A stretch of 64,000 nt of DNA from Pseudomonadaceae bacterium (GCA_900766265.1 CAAFUS010000006.1:248001-312000), one strand, 5' to 3'. Counted from the first letter of the stretch, positions 8,199-16,568 are shown. Translations and numbers: made by a program. The notes: generated by a model not told the origin, from the sequence alone.

Positions 8199-8666
8199 AT
8201 GCAGGATACCGCGCTGCTTGAACAACTGACCGGTGACATCGTGCTGGCCCGCCAGCTGTGCGCACTTACGGATGAAGAATTCCGTTCCCTCGGCGAACGC
8301 GATCTCGCGGCGCTGGAAGGAATATTGGCTCGCAAGCAACCCTTGCTCGCCCTGCTCGGACAACACGGCGCGCAACGAGGCAAGTTGCTATCGTCCCAGA
8401 ACCTGCCCGGCAGCCGCGCGGGGCTGGAGAGCCTGGTCTCGGCGTCGGGGCTGCGAGACGCCATCCTGGCCAAGTCCGATGAGCTCGGCCAGATCCTCGA
8501 CGAGTGCCAGCGCGCCAACCTGCGCAACGGCAGGCTGATTCGGGCCAACCAGACCGCCGTCAAAGGCATGCTTGGAATCCTGCGGGGCAACGAGGCGCCC
8601 GGGCTTTACGATAGCCGCGGCACCGCTGCGAAGAGCGCCTATCAACGCCCTCTGACCCAGGCGTAA
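8199..8666 (+). CDS. flgN: flagellar export chaperone FlgN
   Basis: FlgN is the cytosolic chaperone of the hook-filament junction proteins FlgK and FlgL. The 155-aa protein is mostly helical and matches the FlgN family: N-terminal LLEQLTGDIVLARQLCALTD, the middle segment RDLAALEGILARKQPLLALL, and C-terminal RANLRNGRLIRANQ. It is the second gene of the flgMN unit. Confidence 0.88.
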   Translation: MQDTALLEQLTGDIVLARQLCALTDEEFRSLGERDLAALEGILARKQPLLALLGQHGAQRGKLLSSQNLPGSRAGLESLVSASGLRDAILAKSDELGQILDECQRANLRNGRLIRANQTAVKGMLGILRGNEAPGLYDSRGTAAKSAYQRPLTQA

Positions 8667-8688
8667 ACGCCAGGACATACTGGCAATA

Positions 8689-8703
8689 TGGCATTATGCT
8701 TGC
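8689..8703 (+). promoter_or_regulatory. possible sigma-54 promoter of flgZ
   Basis: The site TGGCATTATGCTTGC has GG-N10-GC spacing, with the predicted start near 8715 and the flgZ GTG at 8734. It would give flgZ a promoter separate from flgMN. The match is good, but it is a short motif in a 67-bp gap. Confidence 0.5.
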
Positions 8704-8733
8704 GCGTCGCGTTCGCGTCGGAGAGCCAGAAAC

Positions 8734-9465
8734 GTGTCCAACCCCTTTGCCGATGAAGAAGGGCCACAGCCGCCACGCGTGCTCAAGGCCCCGGTGGAAA
8801 TATGCGCCAACCTCAAGGTGCTGAAAGATAACCGCATCCCTCTGATCATGCGCTTTAAAGAGCGCACTCAGTGCTTTCAGACATTTCTTGTCGACCTCAA
8901 CCGCGAGAGTGGCTGGATCGCCCTGGATGAGCTGATTCCCAACGACGGCGAGCGCTTCATGGCCAATGGCGAAGCGTTCGAGATCGAAGGCTATTACGAA
9001 GGGGTCCGTATCGCCTGGGAAAATGACCAACCCACACGGGTCGGCGAACTGGAGGGTGCACGCTGCTTCTGGAGCCCCCTCCCGAAGCAGGCGATCTATC
9101 ATCAGCGCCGCAACGCATACCGAGCGGTCCTAAAAGGTCAACCGGTGAATGGCGTACTCTCGGGAAAAGACTTGAAGGCCGGCCTGCAGTGCAGGGTCCT
9201 GGACATTTCGGCCACGGGCTGCCGCCTATGCATACAAGGCGATTACAGCTACCTGCAGACCGGCCAGGTATACGAGAGCCTGTCGGCACAACTGCCGATT
9301 GGGCGAATGGAAACGGCAGTCGAGCTGCGTCACGTCCAGTTCGATGACAAGCGCTCCGTCACCCTGTGCGGGGCTCGCTTCTACCGTATGAACGGGCTGC
9401 TGCAACGGCAGATCGAGCGGCTGGTGAATCAGTTGCAGCGCGAAGCGCGGCAGGACGGCCTCTAA
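8734..9465 (+). CDS. flgZ: flagellar brake protein FlgZ/YcgR (c-di-GMP-binding PilZ)
   Basis: The protein (243 aa) has a YcgR N-terminal domain at about residues 15-115 and a C-terminal PilZ domain. The PilZ c-di-GMP motifs are intact: RRNAYR at 125-130 (RxxxR) and DISATG at 157-162 (D/NxSxxG). YcgR/FlgZ proteins bind c-di-GMP and slow the flagellar motor. The start is GTG with a GGAGAG site. It ends the flagellar block and is followed by a terminator. Confidence 0.93.
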   Translation: MSNPFADEEGPQPPRVLKAPVEICANLKVLKDNRIPLIMRFKERTQCFQTFLVDLNRESGWIALDELIPNDGERFMANGEAFEIEGYYEGVRIAWENDQPTRVGELEGARCFWSPLPKQAIYHQRRNAYRAVLKGQPVNGVLSGKDLKAGLQCRVLDISATGCRLCIQGDYSYLQTGQVYESLSAQLPIGRMETAVELRHVQFDDKRSVTLCGARFYRMNGLLQRQIERLVNQLQREARQDGL

Positions 9466-9468
9466 CGA

Positions 9469-9495
9469 CAAAGCCCGCTGATGCGGGCTTTTTCG
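9469..9495 (+). terminator. terminator after flgZ
   Basis: The stem AAAGCCCGC, loop TGAT and stem GCGGGCTTT run into TTTT on the plus strand, four bases past the flgZ stop. Flanking A-runs mean it may also stop transcripts coming from the tRNA-Arg on the minus strand. Confidence 0.85.
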
Positions 9496-9498
9496 AAC

Positions 9499-9575
9499 TG
9501 GTGTCCCAGAGAGGGGTCGAACCTCCAACCTTCCCCTTAGGAGGGGGATGCTCTATCCAATTGAGCTACTGGGAC
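9499..9575 (-). tRNA. tRNA-Arg (anticodon CCT)
   Basis: A 77-nt cloverleaf with encoded CCA. The acceptor stem begins GTCCCAG and pairs with CTGGGAC, the D-stem is GCTC/GAGC, and the anticodon stem TCCCC/GGGGA holds loop CTCCTAA. The T-arm is GGAGG-TTCGACC-CCTCT. It reads the rare AGG codon. Confidence 0.95.
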
Positions 9576-9668
9576 ATGGCGCGGCGGGCATGGTAACGGC
9601 CCCGACTTTTTTTGTCAGCCCTCTCCTCCACCCTCCAAAAAGCAACACACCCAACAGCCATTGCAAAA

Positions 9669-9696
9669 TGCATGAGCCGAATCAGGCAGTCATGCA
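9669..9696. promoter_or_regulatory. palindrome suited to an enhancer-binding protein
   Basis: TGCATGA (9669-9675) and TCATGCA (9690-9696) form a perfect inverted repeat 14 bases apart, flanked by TGCAAAA and AACCGCAA. It is centred about 110 bp upstream of the start predicted from the sigma-54 site at 9769, the usual distance for a sigma-54 activator site. The activator is not identified. Confidence 0.4.
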
Positions 9697-9768
9697 AACC
9701 GCAATGCAATCCGGGCCTCGTCACACGATAACTCATTGAAAAATAAGATGTTTTTTTAACAACGCACC

Positions 9769-9784
9769 TGGCATGCAGCCTGCA
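9769..9784 (+). promoter_or_regulatory. sigma-54-type promoter before two small ORFs
   Basis: The site TGGCATGCAGCCTGCA has GG at 9770-9771 and GC at 9782-9783, exactly 10 apart. The predicted start near 9795 leaves a leader of about 29 nt containing GGAG before the ATG at 9824. The surrounding DNA is AT-rich compared with neighbouring genes. Confidence 0.6.
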
Positions 9785-9823
9785 ATATTCCCTGTATTGC
9801 AAATTTGAGCGACGGAGACGCCC

Positions 9824-10036
9824 ATGCCGAGTTCACCGTACATTTTCGGAGCAGTTTTTCTAGCGGCCGCAGCCGTCTTCCATGCACCGACACCGGAACA
9901 ATCTACCAGTGCCGTGCAGGGAGCTTCCCATCACCAGTTCGCAGATCGCACCGTGCATACCGCACGTGCTCAGATACTGACAGCGAGCGACGTCCAGATA
10001 TCCCGCCCCGCGCAAACGCAGCGCTGGGTTTTCTAA
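9824..10036 (+). CDS. small exported protein of unknown function
   Basis: A 70-aa frame with GGAG seven bases before the ATG. The N-terminus (MPSSPYIFGAVFLAAAAVFHA) resembles a signal peptide or a single membrane anchor. The rest is polar, with no recognised domain. It lies 42 bp before the next small membrane ORF and behind a sigma-54-type promoter. I do not recognise the family, and coding status rests on the ribosome site and promoter. Confidence 0.45.
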   Translation: MPSSPYIFGAVFLAAAAVFHAPTPEQSTSAVQGASHHQFADRTVHTARAQILTASDVQISRPAQTQRWVF

Positions 10037-10078
10037 CCGCACCATACGTAGCGCCAGCATTCGAAAAGGAGACTTCAA

Positions 10079-10261
10079 ATGTCACGACTCGGTTTAAGTT
10101 TTCTCGCCCTAACGATCGCCTGTGCCGTTCTGACGCTTCTTGGCCCCGAGCAGGCTGCATGGTCGGGCTTCGTTAAATTCGGGCTGGGCCTGTTTGGCGT
10201 GCTGTCCTTCATCGCGATGGTCATGGGACGCCGAATCAAGTTCGACCCCGTGCTGCGTTGA
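10079..10261 (+). CDS. small two-helix membrane protein, unknown function
   Basis: A 60-aa frame with a strong ribosome site (AAGGAGACTTCAA-ATG). Two hydrophobic segments at about residues 4-22 and 28-48 are separated by a short loop. A basic C-terminal end (GRRIKFDP) suggests a small inner-membrane hairpin protein. No specific family is recognised. It is probably transcribed with the preceding ORF. Confidence 0.65.
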   Translation: MSRLGLSFLALTIACAVLTLLGPEQAAWSGFVKFGLGLFGVLSFIAMVMGRRIKFDPVLR

Positions 10262-10511
10262 AGGCGGGGCGTGTCAGGAGGTACTTATCGCGTAGTGGTT
10301 CATAGCCCGGATGCCAATCGGGTCACAGGCAAATACGAGTAATAGCAAAAAGCCTTTACTCTGGCTGTATTTGACGCACAATTGACGCCAGCGAATGGTT
10401 TGCGTTGCGTTATTTGCGTGGCTGCACGGAACGGCGGATGCAAACGATTGTCAGACACGTGACAACATGCAGCACTACGCCAGCATCGCCCCTCTGACTA
10501 ACCGGTTAAGT

Positions 10512-10838
10512 ATGCGCCCTATGAAACAGGCAGTTTATTCCAGCCGTACGGCTGACAAGTTTGTGGTCCGGCTACCTGACGGCATGCGCGAACGTATTGC
10601 GGAAGTCGCGCGCAACCATCATCGCAGCATGAACTCTGAAATCATCGCTCGCCTGGAGCAGACACTTTTCCAGGAAGGCGTACTGGATGATGAGCTTAGC
10701 TTGCGTCTGGATAGCCCCGAGCTGTCCCTGCATGAGCGAGAGCTACTGCAGCGTTTCCGCCAGCTTACCCGCCGACAGCAAAACGCACTGATCGCTCTGA
10801 TCGCTCACGACGCAGAGATGGCTTCTGCAGAAGACTGA
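10512..10838 (+). CDS. amrZ: ribbon-helix-helix regulator AmrZ (AlgZ)
   Basis: AmrZ is an Arc-type ribbon-helix-helix regulator that in Pseudomonas controls alginate, motility, c-di-GMP and type IV pili. The 108-aa protein starts MRPMKQAVYSSRTADKF. The DNA-contacting strand KFVVRLP is at residues 16-22, followed by helix-turn-helix segments (RHH core MNSEIIARLEQ). The C-terminal tetramerisation region is SPELSLHERELLQRF. It matches the P. aeruginosa AmrZ sequence as I recall it. Its position beyond the flagellar brake gene fits a motility role. The frame is open upstream to 10395, but 10512 is the family start. Confidence 0.9.
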   Translation: MRPMKQAVYSSRTADKFVVRLPDGMRERIAEVARNHHRSMNSEIIARLEQTLFQEGVLDDELSLRLDSPELSLHERELLQRFRQLTRRQQNALIALIAHDAEMASAED

Positions 10839-10852
10839 GCATCGTTGGAAGT

Positions 10853-10883
10853 AAAAAAGCCGGCTTCTCAGCCGGCTTTTTTT
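10853..10883. terminator. bidirectional terminator between amrZ and oadB
   Basis: AAGCCGGC, loop TTCTCA and GCCGGCTT are flanked by A6 on the left and T7 on the right, so it can stop amrZ on the plus strand and oadGAB on the minus strand. Confidence 0.9.
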
Positions 10884-10904
10884 GCACAGGTTAATCAGGG
10901 CGTC

Positions 10905-12041
10905 CTAGCCCACAAAGTTTAGCAGCACCCCCGCCGCCACAGCGGAGCCAAGCACACCGGCGACGTTGGGCCCCATGGCATGCATCAGTAGGAAGTTATG
11001 GGGATTGGCTTCCAGCCCTACCCTGTTCGACACGCGTGCCGCCATGGGCACGGCCGACACGCCGGCCGAACCGATCAGGGGGTTGATCTTGTGGGTGCTG
11101 AACAGGTTCATCACCTTAGCCATCAAAACTCCCGCGGCTGTACCGCCGCAGAAGGCCACCATCCCCAGCAGCAGAATCCCCAGCGTCTTCAATTGCAAGA
11201 AGGCTTCGGCCGAGAGCTTGGAACCCACGGTCAGACCGAGCGCTATGGTGACGATATTGATCAACGCATTGCGTGACGTGTCGGCAAGTCGCTCGACAAC
11301 GCCGCATTCACGCAAGAGGTTGCCAAAGGCAAACATGCCGATCAGAGGCGCGGCGTCCGGCAACATCAGGCCCACAAGCAGGCACAACACCAAGGGGAAC
11401 ACGATCTTTTCCGCCTGACTGACCGGCCGCAGTTGCTGCATGACGATCGCCCGCTCGGCCTTTGTGGTCAGGGCGCGCATGATGGGCGGCTGAATAAGCG
11501 GCACCAGCGCCATATAGGAGTAAGCCGCCACAGCAATCGGCCCGAGCAGGTCGGGCGCCAGCTTCGACGTCACGAAGATCGAGGTCGGGCCATCCGCCCC
11601 GCCGATGATCGCCACTGACGCCGCCTCGCGAAGCGTGAATTCCATTCCCGGTATCCCGGCAGCGGTCAGCGCCAGCGCACCAAGCAGCGTCGCGAAGATA
11701 CCGAACTGAGCCGCCGCCCCGAGCAGCAGCGTCTTGGGGTTGGCGAGCATGGGACCGAAATCGGTCATTGCCCCCACACCCATGAAGATCAGCAGCGGGA
11801 ACACGCTGGTGGGCAGCCCCACCTCGTAAAACAGATGAAGGATCCCGCCTCCTTCCCCCATGTTGGCCAGGGGAAGGTTGGCCAGGAGGCCACCGAAGCC
11901 GATCGGAATCAGCAACAGGGGCTCGAACCCTTTACGAATGGCGAGATAGATCAACGCTAGGCACACGACGATCATCAGCGCCTGGCCGGGTTCCAGATGA
12001 TAAATGCCGGTGCTGTGCCAGAGCTTGAGCAGCTTTTCCAT
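10905..12041 (-). CDS. oadB: oxaloacetate decarboxylase, sodium-pumping beta subunit
   Basis: OadB is the integral membrane subunit that decarboxylates carboxybiotin and exports Na+. The 378-aa protein has about ten hydrophobic helices. It carries the conserved GGADGPTSIF motif near residues 147-156 and the C-terminal AMGPNVAGVLGSAVAAGVLL region. It lies 11 bp after oadA and ends at the shared terminator with amrZ. The paralogous beta subunits of methylmalonyl-CoA or glutaconyl-CoA decarboxylases are similar; the neighbouring oadA and oadG set the assignment. Confidence 0.92.
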   Translation of the reverse strand: MEKLLKLWHSTGIYHLEPGQALMIVVCLALIYLAIRKGFEPLLLIPIGFGGLLANLPLANMGEGGGILHLFYEVGLPTSVFPLLIFMGVGAMTDFGPMLANPKTLLLGAAAQFGIFATLLGALALTAAGIPGMEFTLREAASVAIIGGADGPTSIFVTSKLAPDLLGPIAVAAYSYMALVPLIQPPIMRALTTKAERAIVMQQLRPVSQAEKIVFPLVLCLLVGLMLPDAAPLIGMFAFGNLLRECGVVERLADTSRNALINIVTIALGLTVGSKLSAEAFLQLKTLGILLLGMVAFCGGTAAGVLMAKVMNLFSTHKINPLIGSAGVSAVPMAARVSNRVGLEANPHNFLLMHAMGPNVAGVLGSAVAAGVLLNFVG

Positions 12042-12052
12042 GAAGATGCTCC

Positions 12053-13834
12053 TTAGCCGATGGTCAGCAGGCTATCGCCAACCGCCACCGCATCGCCCAC
12101 TTTCACGTTCACGCTGCCGACCGTGCCGCTCCGTGATGCGCGAATTTCGGTTTCCATCTTCATCGCTTCGAGGATGATGATGACGTCGCCTTCGTTGACT
12201 GCCTGGCCAAGCTGCACCAGCACTTTGAAGATGTTGCCGGCCAAAGGCGCAGACTGAGCCTCCCCACCGGTTGGGATCGGCGCAGATGCCTGTGACGCCG
12301 CTCCTTCGCCTGGAGCCGACAGGGGCTTGATCCCCTCTATGTCGCCGCCTTCGCTGACTTGCACCACGAACGACTTGCCGTTCACTTCGACGGTGTACAC
12401 CTCAGGCTTGCCCGCCTCACGCGCCACGGGCTCCTTGCCGGTCGGAGCGGGTTCGAAGGCCGCAGGGTTGCCGCGGTTTTCCAGGAATTTCAGCCCGATC
12501 TGAGGGAAGAGCGCGTAGGTCAGGACATCATCAATTTCATCTTCCGCCAGCGCGAAGCCCTTCTCCTTGGCCAGCCCCCTGAGCTCTGCCGAGAGCTTGT
12601 CCATCTCAGGCTCGAGCAGGTCGGCTGGACGGCAGGTGATCGCCTGGGCCCCGTCGAGCACGCGCGCCTGCAGTTCGGCATTGAACGGCGCTGGTGCGCT
12701 GCCATACTCGCCCTTGAGAATGCCGGCGGTTTCCTTGGTGATGGACTTGTAGCGCTCACCCGTGAGGATGTTGATCACCGATTGGGTGCCCACGATCTGG
12801 GAGGTGGGGGTGACGAGCGGGATGAAACCCAGATCTTCGCGAACGCGGGGGATTTCGGCCAGCACTTGGTCGAACTTGTCGAGCGCGCCCTGCTCCTTGA
12901 GCTGGCTTTCCATGTTGGTCAGCATGCCGCCTGGCACTTGGGCGACCAGGATCCGCGAATCGACGCCCTTGAGATTGCCCTCGAATTTAGCGTATTTCTT
13001 GCGGACCTCGCGAAAGTACGCGGCGATCTCTTCGAGCAGCGCTAGGTCGAGGCCGGTATCGCGATCGGTCCCCTGGAAGATCGCCACCACCGATTCGGTC
13101 GGCGAATGCCCATAGGTCATGGACAACGACGAGATCGCACTGTCGACGTTGTCGATCCCGGCCTCGGCGGCCTTCAAGATCGCTGCGGTGGAAAGCCCTG
13201 CGGTGGCGTGGCACTGCATGTGGATGGGGATGGACAGGCTTGCCTTGAGCCGCGTGACCAGCTCGAAGGCAGTATAGGGCGTCAGAATCCCGGCCATGTC
13301 CTTGATCGCGATCGAGTCCGCGCCCATGTCCTCGATTCGCTTGGCCAGGTCTACCCACATCTGTAGGGTATGCACAGGACTGGTGGTGTAGGAAATAGTC
13401 CCCTGGGCATGTTTGCCCTGAGCACGCACCGCCTCGAGCGCCGTCTTCAGATTGCGTGGATCGTTCATCGCGTCGAACACGCGGAACACATCGACACCGT
13501 TGACTGCCGCACGCTCGACGAACCGCTCCACCACGTCGTCAGCGTAGTGCCGATAGCCCAAGAGGTTCTGACCCCGCAGCAACATCTGCTGCCTCGTGTT
13601 GGGCATCGCTTTCTTGAGTTCCCGGATACGCTCCCAAGGATCTTCACCCAGGTAACGAATGCAGGCATCGAAGGTCGCCCCACCCCAGGATTCCACCGAC
13701 CAGAAGCCGACCTGATCGAGCTTGGGCGCGATTGGCAGCATATCCTCGAGGCGAACCCGGGTGGCAAGAATGGACTGATGGGCGTCGCGCAGCACCACAT
13801 CGGTAATGCCGAGCGGTCGTTTAGCAGAAGTCAT
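12053..13834 (-). CDS. oadA: oxaloacetate decarboxylase alpha subunit (carboxyltransferase, biotin carrier)
   Basis: OadA transfers the carboxyl group of oxaloacetate to its own biotin. The 593-aa protein starts with the carboxyltransferase TIM-barrel (DVVLRDAHQSILATRVR, metal/substrate region). It continues with the conserved pyruvate carboxylase-type domain, then a linker rich in Ala, Pro and Gly. A C-terminal biotinyl domain contains EAMKMETEI, with biotin Lys at about 559. The alternative, a two-subunit pyruvate carboxylase B chain, is disfavoured because oadG and oadB flank it. Confidence 0.93.
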   Translation of the reverse strand: MTSAKRPLGITDVVLRDAHQSILATRVRLEDMLPIAPKLDQVGFWSVESWGGATFDACIRYLGEDPWERIRELKKAMPNTRQQMLLRGQNLLGYRHYADDVVERFVERAAVNGVDVFRVFDAMNDPRNLKTALEAVRAQGKHAQGTISYTTSPVHTLQMWVDLAKRIEDMGADSIAIKDMAGILTPYTAFELVTRLKASLSIPIHMQCHATAGLSTAAILKAAEAGIDNVDSAISSLSMTYGHSPTESVVAIFQGTDRDTGLDLALLEEIAAYFREVRKKYAKFEGNLKGVDSRILVAQVPGGMLTNMESQLKEQGALDKFDQVLAEIPRVREDLGFIPLVTPTSQIVGTQSVINILTGERYKSITKETAGILKGEYGSAPAPFNAELQARVLDGAQAITCRPADLLEPEMDKLSAELRGLAKEKGFALAEDEIDDVLTYALFPQIGLKFLENRGNPAAFEPAPTGKEPVAREAGKPEVYTVEVNGKSFVVQVSEGGDIEGIKPLSAPGEGAASQASAPIPTGGEAQSAPLAGNIFKVLVQLGQAVNEGDVIIILEAMKMETEIRASRSGTVGSVNVKVGDAVAVGDSLLTIG

Positions 13835-13855
13835 GCGGGAAACTCCCTTCCTGGA

Positions 13856-14101
13856 TCAGCCGCGGCGGGCTCGGTGTTGTTGAATGGCACCCCTGATTGC
13901 GGCAAGCGTATCGGCATCGATCCCGTCGGCAGACGTGGGCGACGAAACGACGGGCTGGGCAGTCGGCGCGGTAGCGAAGTGGCCGATGACGTAGGACATG
14001 ATGCGGATCGAGGCGATCAGCACGAGCAGAAAGACGAAGACGAACCCCATGCCGAACAGCATGAGTTCGACGCCCTCGAGCAACAGTTGACTGGTGGTCA
14101 T
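13856..14101 (-). CDS. oadG: oxaloacetate decarboxylase gamma subunit
   Basis: OadG is the small anchor subunit linking the alpha and beta subunits. The 81-aa protein has one membrane helix at about residues 11-33 (LMLFGMGFVFVFLLVLIASI) and a short cytosolic tail. Its divergent sequence is normal for this subunit. It is the first gene of oadGAB, 21 bp before oadA. Confidence 0.82.
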   Translation of the reverse strand: MTTSQLLLEGVELMLFGMGFVFVFLLVLIASIRIMSYVIGHFATAPTAQPVVSSPTSADGIDADTLAAIRGAIQQHRARRG

Positions 14102-14245
14102 GGGAGTTCCTTCCGGGTGCGACTCGCGGCCGCTTCTTTTATTCGAGTGAAGGACTCAGAGCGGCTGAGCCATGAGCGAAGCTGACGAACATTAGCCTGT
14201 AGGCTTGGGCGAGGCAAACCCGATTGCCGGATCCGCCCGTTCCAT

Positions 14246-15688
14246 TCACAGCAAAAATAGGGTGGCAAGCCCGAGGAAGATGAAAAACCCGCCGCTGTCG
14301 GTCATGGCGGTGATCATCACGCTGGCGCCCATTGCAGGATCGCGGCCAAGACGCGCCAGGGTCATGGGGATCAGCACCCCCATCAGTGCCGCCAGCAACA
14401 GGTTCAAGGTCATCGCCGCGGTCATTACCACACCCAGCGACCAGGATCCGTAGAGCGCCTGGGCTACCGCCCCGATCACTCCACCCCAGACCAGACCGTT
14501 GACCAGCGAAACGCCCAGCTCCTTGCGCAGCAGGCGTGCCGTGTTCCCGATGCTGACCTGTCCCAGCGCCATCGCCCGCACGATCATGGTGATGGTCTGA
14601 TTGCCGGAATTGCCGCCAATGCCCGCGACGATCGGCATCAGCGCGGCCAGGGCCACTAGCTTCTCGATCGACCCCTCGAACAGACCGATCACCCGCGAGG
14701 CGAGAAAGGCCGTGACCAGGTTGATCGCCAGCCAGGCCCAGCGGTTGCGGACCGACTTCCAGACCGAGGCGAAGATATCTTCCTCCTCACGAAGACCGGC
14801 CATGCTCAGGACTTCACTCTCGCTCTCTTCCCGAATGAGGTCGACCATCTCGTCGATGGTCAGACGGCCTATCAGCTTGCCGTTCTTGTCCACCACCGGC
14901 GAGGAAACCAGGTCGTAGCGCTCGAACGCCTGAGCGGCGTCGTAGGCGTCCTCGTCGGGATGAAAGGCCACCGGATCATTGGCCATGACCTCGGCCACCT
15001 GCTTCTCCGGATCGTTGACCAGCAGCCGCTTGATGGGCAGAACGCCCTTGAGCACGCCGTCATAGTCGACCACGAAGAGCTTGTCGGTATGGCCGGGGAG
15101 TTCCTTGAGGCGGCGCAGGTAGCGCAGAACGACTTCGAGGCTGACGTCTTCGCGGATGGTGACCATCTCGAAGTCCATCAGCGCGCCGATCTGGTCCTCT
15201 TCATAGGACAATGCCGAACGAACCCTCTCGCGCTGCTGCGCATCGAGTGTCTCCATCAGCTCATGAACCACGTCCCGTGGAAGTTCGGGCGCGAGGTCGG
15301 CAAGCTCGTCGGCGTCCATCTCCTTGGCCGCGGCGAGCAGCTCCTGATCGTCCATGTCGGCGATCAGGGTCTCACGGACCGCATCGGAAACTTCGAGAAG
15401 GATGTCGCCGTCGCGCTCGGAACGCACCAGCTGCCATATCGTCAGGCGATCTTCGGGCGGCAGTGCTTCGAGAATGTGGGCGACGTCGGCCGGATGCAGC
15501 TCATCCAGCTTGCGCTGCAGCTCGGCGAGGTTCTGCCGGTGCACCAGGCCCTCGACCAGATCCTGGTTATGTCCTTCCTGGCGGTGGGCCAGGTCCTCGA
15601 CGAGCTTGTGGCGATGCAGCAGTTCGACCACCTGCGCCAGGCGGTCTTGAAGGCTTTCCTGCGGCTTTTTGGCTTCTACTTCGGTCAT
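14246..15688 (-). CDS. mgtE: magnesium transporter MgtE
   Basis: MgtE is a Mg2+-gated magnesium channel. The 480-aa protein has an N-terminal helical MgtE_N domain (about residues 25-130, ELHPADVAHILEALPPEDRL). A CBS pair follows (about 135-265), then five C-terminal membrane helices. The pore signature GIGGNSGNQT is in the first part of the membrane domain. The start at 15688 has a GGAGTG ribosome site; the frame runs four codons further upstream without one. Confidence 0.94.
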   Translation of the reverse strand: MTEVEAKKPQESLQDRLAQVVELLHRHKLVEDLAHRQEGHNQDLVEGLVHRQNLAELQRKLDELHPADVAHILEALPPEDRLTIWQLVRSERDGDILLEVSDAVRETLIADMDDQELLAAAKEMDADELADLAPELPRDVVHELMETLDAQQRERVRSALSYEEDQIGALMDFEMVTIREDVSLEVVLRYLRRLKELPGHTDKLFVVDYDGVLKGVLPIKRLLVNDPEKQVAEVMANDPVAFHPDEDAYDAAQAFERYDLVSSPVVDKNGKLIGRLTIDEMVDLIREESESEVLSMAGLREEEDIFASVWKSVRNRWAWLAINLVTAFLASRVIGLFEGSIEKLVALAALMPIVAGIGGNSGNQTITMIVRAMALGQVSIGNTARLLRKELGVSLVNGLVWGGVIGAVAQALYGSWSLGVVMTAAMTLNLLLAALMGVLIPMTLARLGRDPAMGASVMITAMTDSGGFFIFLGLATLFLL

Positions 15689-16036
15689 GGCGCACTCCAC
15701 CCCGGCCGAGGAGCACGCCAGGGATCAATCAATCGATATCAGATAGGTCAAGCAAAAGGGTCGAGCAACTACTGGGTAAGTCCATGGTGGTATTCCACAA
15801 GCCCAACGGGCAGATGGGCGCAATCATAACATCGCAGCCGTGCTGAGGGCCTAAATTCGGTCAAAATACAGCAGCTTGCACGTGGATCCTGTGACGAGGC
15901 CGCAACATCTTCTCGCACGCATCGAGCGCAGAGCGCGATGTCACCCACCTATCGACGCCACCAGCGTGGCATGGGACACGGCAGGTTTGAGGTTTTTTGT
16001 TAGGCTTAGAAACGAGACGTCAAGGAGGACGCCGAT
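15689..16036. other. intergenic region between mgtE and a DUF4124-type gene
   Basis: The two genes are divergent across 348 bp, so it must hold both promoters. I see AT-richer stretches near 15840-15880 and a clear ribosome site (AAGGAGG) at about 16022-16028 for the plus-strand gene. There is no RNA gene, repeat or riboswitch that I can recognise. Confidence 0.5.
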
Positions 16037-16528
16037 ATGACAGCACTGCCCCACCCCGCCCTGCTTCTGATATTTGCTCTGGCCAGCCCGGCCGCAACCG
16101 CCGCCAATGTGTATCGCTGCGTGGATCTTGAAGGCCGAGTCACCTTCACCCGCCACGGCTGCGCACAAGATCAGGAAAGCGGTACCCAGCGAGCGTTCAA
16201 CGCCACGCCCGGCAACGGCAAGCCGACCCCCCTGGCCAAGCCCGCCGCCCCCACCCGCCCGACCAGGAATGGCGCCGATTCGCTTTTGGTGGTGGGAGAG
16301 ACGGACGATGGCTGCGGTAACCAGCTGACGAGCCAGGAGCGGCGCCTTGCCATTCTGCGTAAGCAGGCCAAGGCAGGCATGACCATGGTTGATGTCGAAA
16401 GCGCGCTGGGAAAACCGACGAAGACCTCGACCAGCAACGGCCTGACGCGTTACAGCTACCGCGACGGCAAAGGAAAGACCCGCTCGGTGAGCTTCGACGA
16501 AAACGGCTGCGTGCGAGCAAAACGCTAG
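16037..16528 (+). CDS. exported DUF4124-type protein with SmpA/OmlA-like tail
   Basis: The 163-aa protein has a signal peptide (cleavage probably after ATAA, residue 23). A short DUF4124-like segment follows (NVYRCVDLEGRVTFTRHGC, residues 24-42), then a Pro/Ala-rich linker. The C-terminal part resembles BamE/SmpA-type folds (AGMTMVDVESALGKPTK, then RYSYRDGKGKTRSVSFDENG). It is probably periplasmic, with no known function. An AAGGAGG ribosome site precedes it. Confidence 0.8.
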   Translation: MTALPHPALLLIFALASPAATAANVYRCVDLEGRVTFTRHGCAQDQESGTQRAFNATPGNGKPTPLAKPAAPTRPTRNGADSLLVVGETDDGCGNQLTSQERRLAILRKQAKAGMTMVDVESALGKPTKTSTSNGLTRYSYRDGKGKTRSVSFDENGCVRAKR

Positions 16529-16530
16529 GC

Positions 16531-16561
16531 AAAGAAAAAGGGCCTGCATCGCTGCAGGCCC
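16531..16561 (-). terminator. terminator of the tRNA-Arg unit
   Basis: GGGCCTGCA, loop of four and TGCAGGCCC are followed on the minus strand by TTTTTCTTT. It lies just past the distal tRNA-Arg(ACG) and convergent with the plus-strand gene. Its apical core is identical to that of the hairpin at 16685-16710. Confidence 0.85.
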
Positions 16562-16568
16562 TCTGTTA

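Noticed and set aside
10395..10511. N-terminal extension of the amrZ frame
   Set aside because: The extension (MVCVALFAWLHG...) has no relation to AmrZ; the known family N-terminus begins at the ATG at 10512.
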